Source: a virus
Virus record (IMG/VR): IMGVR_UViG_3300032242_001644
Span: 1 to 64,000 of that record
DNA: 64,000 bases
Strand: one strand, 5' to 3'
The notes beneath the pieces are model-generated. The model made no database searches. It was not told the origin of the DNA and was given only the letters and a program-made list of their open reading frames with translations. Shown piece after piece: positions 58,836 to 64,000 of this stretch. The first letter of the stretch is position 1, and every line of letters begins with the position of its first letter. The position numbers were made by a program, and so were the translations under genes.

Positions 58836-61800
58836 TTATACTAACTCCTGAATTCCAATTGCAACTATATTGACCTGTGCAACGTTACTGCTTGCATACA
58901 AGTACGTATTTGGTGGAATAAGGATTCCAGTTCTTTCAAGAATACCTAATGTTGCAATCAGTGCATCGTATTCTATAAAATCAGCATACAGGGGTAACGG
59001 TGTCATTGTTAAAATATTTGTTCCACTAGCATATCCAGTACCAATTGCTATCGGTCCTCCGTTAGGAGTAGCTGATAGTATAATTTGTGAGCTGTTAAGA
59101 ACAGCCTTGACATAGTAAGCAGGAATCATATAGAACAATTGATTGCTGGTACTTGTTAGAGTAATCGCTGCACCGCCTACTGTTAATGCCAGTGTAAATG
59201 TTGTACCGCTTGCAATACTCTGTATATAGTAGGTTTGAAATGCTACAACGTTACCAGTTGTGGCGCCAGTAAACACTACCGGTTGGCCAACAATTAAATT
59301 TGTGGTACTTGATGTAGTAACCACGTTTCCTGATGAAGCTGTTGTTGTGCATACATAAGGAAGTCCAATGGTATTTGCCATTGTGATAACACCGCCAAAC
59401 ACCGTACCAGCTGTATTAGTAAATATGACTGGTTGATTAGGTAAGAAATAATTAGTGCTGCTACCAGTAGCAAGTGTAATAATATTGCTGTTTACTACCA
59501 CTGTACCTGTTGATGTAGACAGCGGTGTAACGCTACCGCCCGATGTAGACGATATTGTAAACGTAAGTGGTGTTGGTACACTCTGCACATAGTAACCGGT
59601 ATACGGCGTTAAAGCAGTTCCTGTTGGATTTACCACCTGCATGGTAAATGTATTAGTGCCAGTTGCCCAAGTAATAGCTGCACCGCTAGGTGTTAAACTT
59701 AGCGTAAATGTGTTGGCTGTTGGAATACTCTGCATATAGTAAATTGTGCCTGCTGTAATACCGCTGATAAATGTATATCCAGTGAATACCACAGCTTGGT
59801 TAACTGCTAAGAATCCAGTGTTACCCGGAGTATATAGTGTTGTGCCGTTAATTGCTGTTACTGTAATAGTTGCGCCAACAAATGTTATTGGAGCATTAGC
59901 TGCAATAGGAGCATTCATGTTAGCCAATAGCCCGGCTGTACTACCATACGCCGACATGTAACCGTTTGCTGTGGCAGTAATTGATATACTTGTTCCGGCT
60001 AGTGCATTGTTAACTGTGGTAGCTAAGGTAAATGTTGTTACACTTGGTATTGTAGCCACATAGTATGTGGTGTAAGGCATTAGGCCGGTTCCGCCACTGA
60101 ATACCGAACCAGTGAATACCATTGACTGGCCCACTGACAAGTTAGCAGTTGATGGTTGAACATATACACCGCCATAAGAGTTGGTTAATATTGCAACTTG
60201 GCCACCCCATGCTTGTGCCACTGTAAATGTTGTTGCACTATTAATGGTCAATACATAATAAGTAACACCGTTGTTTAAACTACCAATTGCTGCACTGAAT
60301 ACAATTGGCATGCCAATTGACAGTGCGCTTGTACTTAAACATGTAATCAAGTTAGTACCAATTGCAGTACCTGTAACTAGTGTCAAGTTACCAACAGTTA
60401 ATACGTTACTACTTGTTGTAGTGGTAATAATTGGTAATACCTGTGATTGATACACGTTGTTGGCAGTGACGTTGGTTAACAATGGAACCATCATCATGGC
60501 AGCATTTGAACCACCGTTTGTACCAACGCTGATTGCAGCGCCACCTGGTGTAGCAGCTACACTGAATGAACCACTGACGCTATCACCAACCTGGGTTGTT
60601 ATGTAATAAACTGTACCAGATGTAATACCAGTTCCAAATACAGCATTACTGCTGTTAAGAATACCATAGAATACAACGGCTTGGTTAATCTGTAATTTAC
60701 TTGTAGATTGATATAGAGTAGCACTACCAGTAGCGGTAGTTAACGGCAATGCTGTACCGTTGGCAAATTGATATGCTGCTGTAACACCCAAACTTCCCGG
60801 AGGAGCTAACGATACAGATATACGACGCTCGTCGTAAACATTGGTTACATAGTAAACTCTGGCTGCAACGAGCGGGCCAATTGATGTACTCAATGAGAAT
60901 GGCATACCAACATACATGGCAAATGTACTGTTAACCACGGCCAGCATGTTGTTTCCGTTCATTGCCGCGGTAGCGGTCATTGTAAATGTTCTTGGAACTA
61001 GTGTAGAACCGGTTGTGTTGTCAATTACCCAAGATCTGTGTGGGCCAACTTGTACTGACATGTTACCAGTTGTTGCTGTCAATGTAACTGCTGTGGAGTT
61101 TTGATATGCTGTGATGGTAAATGTAGTGCTTGTTGGTACAGTTAAAATATAGTATGTAGTAGCAGCGGATGCATTGCCAAATACTGCACCGTTGAACACT
61201 ACTGGTTGATTGACCTGTAGGAATGTTGTGGCCTGTTGTACGTTGATACTACCTGTTGTGCTAGTCTGTACAAATGCTGTACCGTTAAATGTAGCACTGA
61301 TAGTAAATGTTGTACTTGTTGGGATAGTTAATATATAGTACACAGTACCAGATACTAAGTTTCCTAAACCACTACTAAACACCACTGGCATACCAATTGC
61401 CAGTGTTGATGTACTAGCACAAGTAACTGTATTACCGGTGGCGCTTGTTGCCGTTACGGCAATATTAGCTGTAGTATATGTATAAGGAGCACTGCCAGTA
61501 CTGGCTGTTACAAATAACGGAGGTACCGGCATCACACTAGACATTAACATAGATCCAGATGCAGCGGCTGTTAATCCAATTGGCAATATTCCCTGTCCAA
61601 GTTGACCACTTGCACCTGCTGCCTGTGTTGATCCGCCAATTAATGCTATGGTAAATGTGTTGTAACTAGGAGTACTTTGTATGTAATATGTTTGTCCAGC
61701 TGCCAGTGCTGCTGGGATACCAAACGTAGTTCCAGTAAACTGTACAGGTTGTCCTGTTGTTAAGTTTGCTGTAGATTGATAAACATTTAATGTAGTGATA

Positions 61801-64000
61801 CTGGTCACTAATGTAGTTGCAAGTATTGGGCCACCCAATGTAGCAGAAATATTAAATGTTACGCTGCTTAAAATAGCATTTACATAATAGGTTGTACCTG
61901 CAGTAATGCCACCGAGTGTATTGTCAAATACAACTGGCATGCCCACTGATAATGTTGTAGTAGAAGTACAGGTTAAAGGATAACTAGGGCTAGTTGCACT
62001 AGTTGCTGTTACTGCAATAGCTGCTGTTTGATAGGCCAGTGTTGTGATAACGTTGTTAGTTAGTGCAATACCAGTAATGGCTGTACCACCTGAGATTGAT
62101 AATACAGTTGGGCTTGCGCTACCTGGTTGGATAGGAGTTGCACTCAGTGTGAACAATACTAGACTTTCAATAGATCTAACATAGTAGGTAGTACCCATGG
62201 TAATACCAGTATATGTAGTTGCAGCCTGTGTTAACTGGAATTGCATTGCCTGGCTTAGATACAAGATAGACGTAGCCTGTTGCAAATTCATCGATCCAGT
62301 TGCTGTAGTCTGTATGAATACAGGGCCGCCGCGTGTTGCAGACACAGTGAATGTGGTTCCTGATGGAATCGATGCAACATAATAAACCACGTTTGCCTGC
62401 AAGCTGCCCATACTGCTGCTGAATACCACTGGCATACCCACCGCCAATGCATATGTGCTAGCAATGGTAATTAAGTTTGTTGTAACTGCTGTGGCTGTTA
62501 CAGCATATGTGTACATGGATAACTGGTTACTGCTGACGCTACCGCTGATCATTGGAATTGGTTTTGGACCAATACTGGCAACCATTGTACCGGTAGTACT
62601 GGTTAGTGCAAATGTAGAACCACCAAGTGTTGTTGAAATAGTAAACGATGTTGTTGTTGGAACTGATGCAACATAGTAGGTCGTACTAGTTACACCAGCT
62701 GTAACACCACCAAACGCACTGCCTGCAAATGTGATTGGCTGTCCAACTGACATGTTGTTAGTTGCTTGAGATACAGTCATTGACGTTGTACCAGATTGTA
62801 GAGCAAAAGGTGTACCACCGTAGGTTGCTGAAATCTGGAATGCAGTACCGCTGTCAATAGTTGCTACATAATACACTGTTCCAGCAACAATATTTTGTCC
62901 GCCCGTTGTAAACACAACTGGCTGACCCACTGATAATGTTGCTGTACTAGAACAGGTAATTTGATATGGTGCTACGCCACTTGTTGCACTAGTACTAATT
63001 GCAGAAGTAGTGTATGCGTTGGTAGTTGCTGACGACGAACCAATATTAATTGTTGGAACAATTAACAACATCGATCCAGTCATTGTACCAGTTGCCACTG
63101 TTGGTGCAAAGAATGCACCTCCAAATGTTGTTGAGATCTGGAATGATGTGTTAGAAACAATGTTCTGCACATAGTAAATCTGACCTGCTGTAATACCGCC
63201 AATTGTTGTTCCTGTGAACACAATTGGTTGATTAATCTGCAGTGCAGTAGTTGCATGATAGAAGTTTGCTGTTAAACCGCTGGTAGCTGTTAATGGATAT
63301 AAACTACCGTTAGGTGTAGTGGATATTGAGAACGTTGTACTGCTAGCAATGTTTAGTACATAATAAACTGTGTTGGCAACAATAGTTGAAAAACTAGTAT
63401 CAAAAACAATTGGTTGACCAGTGGCCAATGTAGTTGTGTTTGAAGTGATTAATCCAGTAGTTGCTGTGGCAGTTACTGCTACGGCCGCTGTTGTCAATGC
63501 TGTAACACTAGTTGAAGCAATAGTCAACGGTACTGGAACTTGCGTTGTAGTTGTTACCATTGTACCACTAGATGTAACCAACGTTACTACTGAGCCGCCT
63601 GGCTGTGTTGCCACTGTAAATGTTGTCGTACTTGGAATGGTAGAAACATAGTAAGGAATGTTAGTAGCTACGTTACCAAATGTTGTACCAGTAAACATAA
63701 TTGGCTGGTTCAACTGTAAATGAGTTGTAGCCTGTTGCATGGTCACTGCACTAGCACTGGTACTTAGAGTAAATGCGGGGCCGTTTAATGTTGCACTAAT
63801 GTTAAAAGTTGTAGTGCTGTAGACGTTTAAAACATAGTAAACTGTACCAGATACAATAGTTCCTACTGCGCCACTGAATACAACTGGCATTCCAGTTGTT
63901 AGTGTGTTTGTACCACCGGCTGCTGTGGTAAGATAACCGTTAGCACTGGTTGTTGATGCTGTTGCACCAGTTATAGATATCGATTGTGTTGTAAAAACGT
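58836..64000 (-). CDS. Giant repeat tail-fibre-like protein, partial (runs off right edge)
   Basis: The minus frame stays open to the window edge, so the start is outside; the ATG at 63890 lies within a repeat and is not the true start. At least 1720 residues are made of about 20 beta-rich units, each with x-Q/M-P-V-V-F, G-T-x-Y-Y-V and T-T-F-T-I-S. Units alternate short and long, with a combined period of about 160 residues. The C-terminal 60 residues differ (F-I-E-Y-D-A-L-I-A-T-L-G) and may be the anchor or trimerisation end. Likely a long fibre or surface stalk. Confidence 0.75.
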   Translation of the reverse strand, partial: VFTTQSISITGATASTTSANGYLTTAAGGTNTLTTGMPVVFSGAVGTIVSGTVYYVLNVYSTTTFNISATLNGPAFTLSTSASAVTMQQATTHLQLNQPIMFTGTTFGNVATNIPYYVSTIPSTTTFTVATQPGGSVVTLVTSSGTMVTTTTQVPVPLTIASTSVTALTTAAVAVTATATTGLITSNTTTLATGQPIVFDTSFSTIVANTVYYVLNIASSTTFSISTTPNGSLYPLTATSGLTANFYHATTALQINQPIVFTGTTIGGITAGQIYYVQNIVSNTSFQISTTFGGAFFAPTVATGTMTGSMLLIVPTINIGSSSATTNAYTTSAISTSATSGVAPYQITCSSTATLSVGQPVVFTTGGQNIVAGTVYYVATIDSGTAFQISATYGGTPFALQSGTTSMTVSQATNNMSVGQPITFAGSAFGGVTAGVTSTTYYVASVPTTTSFTISTTLGGSTFALTSTTGTMVASIGPKPIPMISGSVSSNQLSMYTYAVTATAVTTNLITIASTYALAVGMPVVFSSSMGSLQANVVYYVASIPSGTTFTVSATRGGPVFIQTTATGSMNLQQATSILYLSQAMQFQLTQAATTYTGITMGTTYYVRSIESLVLFTLSATPIQPGSASPTVLSISGGTAITGIALTNNVITTLAYQTAAIAVTATSATSPSYPLTCTSTTTLSVGMPVVFDNTLGGITAGTTYYVNAILSSVTFNISATLGGPILATTLVTSITTLNVYQSTANLTTGQPVQFTGTTFGIPAALAAGQTYYIQSTPSYNTFTIALIGGSTQAAGASGQLGQGILPIGLTAAASGSMLMSSVMPVPPLFVTASTGSAPYTYTTANIAVTATSATGNTVTCASTSTLAIGMPVVFSSGLGNLVSGTVYYILTIPTSTTFTISATFNGTAFVQTSTTGSINVQQATTFLQVNQPVVFNGAVFGNASAATTYYILTVPTSTTFTITAYQNSTAVTLTATTGNMSVQVGPHRSWVIDNTTGSTLVPRTFTMTATAAMNGNNMLAVVNSTFAMYVGMPFSLSTSIGPLVAARVYYVTNVYDERRISVSLAPPGSLGVTAAYQFANGTALPLTTATGSATLYQSTSKLQINQAVVFYGILNSSNAVFGTGITSGTVYYITTQVGDSVSGSFSVAATPGGAAISVGTNGGSNAAMMMVPLLTNVTANNVYQSQVLPIITTTTSSNVLTVGNLTLVTGTAIGTNLITCLSTSALSIGMPIVFSAAIGSLNNGVTYYVLTINSATTFTVAQAWGGQVAILTNSYGGVYVQPSTANLSVGQSMVFTGSVFSGGTGLMPYTTYYVATIPSVTTFTLATTVNNALAGTSISITATANGYMSAYGSTAGLLANMNAPIAANAPITFVGATITVTAINGTTLYTPGNTGFLAVNQAVVFTGYTFISGITAGTIYYMQSIPTANTFTLSLTPSGAAITWATGTNTFTMQVVNPTGTALTPYTGYYVQSVPTPLTFTISSTSGGSVTPLSTSTGTVVVNSNIITLATGSSTNYFLPNQPVIFTNTAGTVFGGVITMANTIGLPYVCTTTASSGNVVTTSSTTNLIVGQPVVFTGATTGNVVAFQTYYIQSIASGTTFTLALTVGGAAITLTSTSNQLFYMIPAYYVKAVLNSSQIILSATPNGGPIAIGTGYASGTNILTMTPLPLYADFIEYDALIATLGILERTGILIPPNTYLYASSNVAQVNIVAIGIQELV
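58990..64000 (-). repeat. About 20 degenerate protein-level repeats
   Basis: The Y-Y-[VIM] tripeptide of the repeat core occurs 20 times in the visible product. DNA copies are similar but not identical, with frequent third-position changes, so the array is old but may still recombine. Confidence 0.65.

Noticed and set aside
58870-63651. Several plus-strand open frames and repeated DNA in the giant gene, at first glance a repeat array such as CRISPR
   Set aside because: The repeats are degenerate, codon-phased and encode a regular protein motif; there are no short identical repeats separated by unique spacers.
63890-63892. ATG at 63890 as the start of the giant repeat gene
   Set aside because: The same frame continues without a stop to the window edge, and the ATG is the Met of a repeat motif (x-G-M-P-V-V-F).
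1-64000. tRNA genes, an integrase or attachment sites
   Set aside because: Looked for because T4-like phages often carry tRNAs, but no cloverleaf-like stretch, integrase gene or att-like direct repeat was seen by eye; a tRNAscan run would settle the tRNA point.

Overview
This window is one part of the genome of a T4-like tailed phage with a contractile tail (myovirus). The evidence is a set of recognisable T4 core proteins: replicative helicase (gp41), primase (gp61-like), UvsW, UvsX, a UvsY-like protein, ssDNA-binding gp32, both terminase subunits (gp16, gp17), head-completion nuclease gp4, tail-tube initiator (gp54/gp48 type), tail tube gp19, sheath gp18, neck proteins gp13 and gp14, tail-completion gp15 and dNMP kinase gp1. 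The gene set and the small conserved proteins around UvsW resemble the marine and freshwater branch of T4-like phages (cyanophage/SAR11-phage type) more than coliphage T4. No photosynthesis genes, tRNAs or CRISPR arrays were seen. A secreted Ala/Lys/Pro-rich peptide of a kind common in Betaproteobacteria (21548-21778) is a weak hint to a betaproteobacterial host. The portal, capsid, DNA polymerase, clamp and most baseplate genes lie outside the window.

Layout. 1-1210: a lipoprotein running off the left edge and small unknown genes, some GC-rich. 1155-12275: replication module, mostly on the minus strand (nucleotidyltransferase, gp41, a one-domain carbamoyltransferase, primase, a structural protein, a miniature DnaE-like protein, five small conserved genes, UvsW). 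12299-18382: glycan island with three GT-B-like paralogues, three other glycosyltransferases, an FkbM methyltransferase and a cytidylyltransferase-cupin fusion. 18391-21778: recombination genes (UvsY-like, UvsX, gp32), then two odd small genes. 21907-33087: packaging and tail genes in one minus-strand run. 33201-38911: mixed-strand neck and tail-completion block with a GIY-YIG homing endonuclease between gp14 and gp15. 38908-50243: large tail-fibre type proteins. 50333-55063: cassette of HAD-like, SGNH, 2OG oxygenase, full-length carbamoyltransferase and GT9-like genes set among the fibre genes. 55135-64000: glycine/cysteine-rich adhesin-like proteins alternating with chaperone-like proteins, then a giant repeat protein running off the right edge.

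Regulation. Two promoter classes are visible. One is sigma70-like (for example TTGACT-17-TATACT before dNMP kinase and TTGACT-17-CATACT before gp32). The other is a T4-late-like octamer NATAAATA before structural genes. In about ten cases the -10 box or octamer ends only 4-7 nt before the start codon, which suggests leaderless mRNAs. Long fibre genes instead have AAGGA-type ribosome binding sites.

Most unusual items: the 193-aa protein that keeps only the DnaE palm motifs; a gp15 gene whose conserved N-terminus has no usual start codon after endonuclease insertion; two enzyme folds (HAD, Nudix) that appear to have lost their catalytic residues; a small conserved-looking gene with no start codon next to a 9-bp inverted repeat; and the carbamoyl/oxygenase/glycosyl cassette inside the fibre region.
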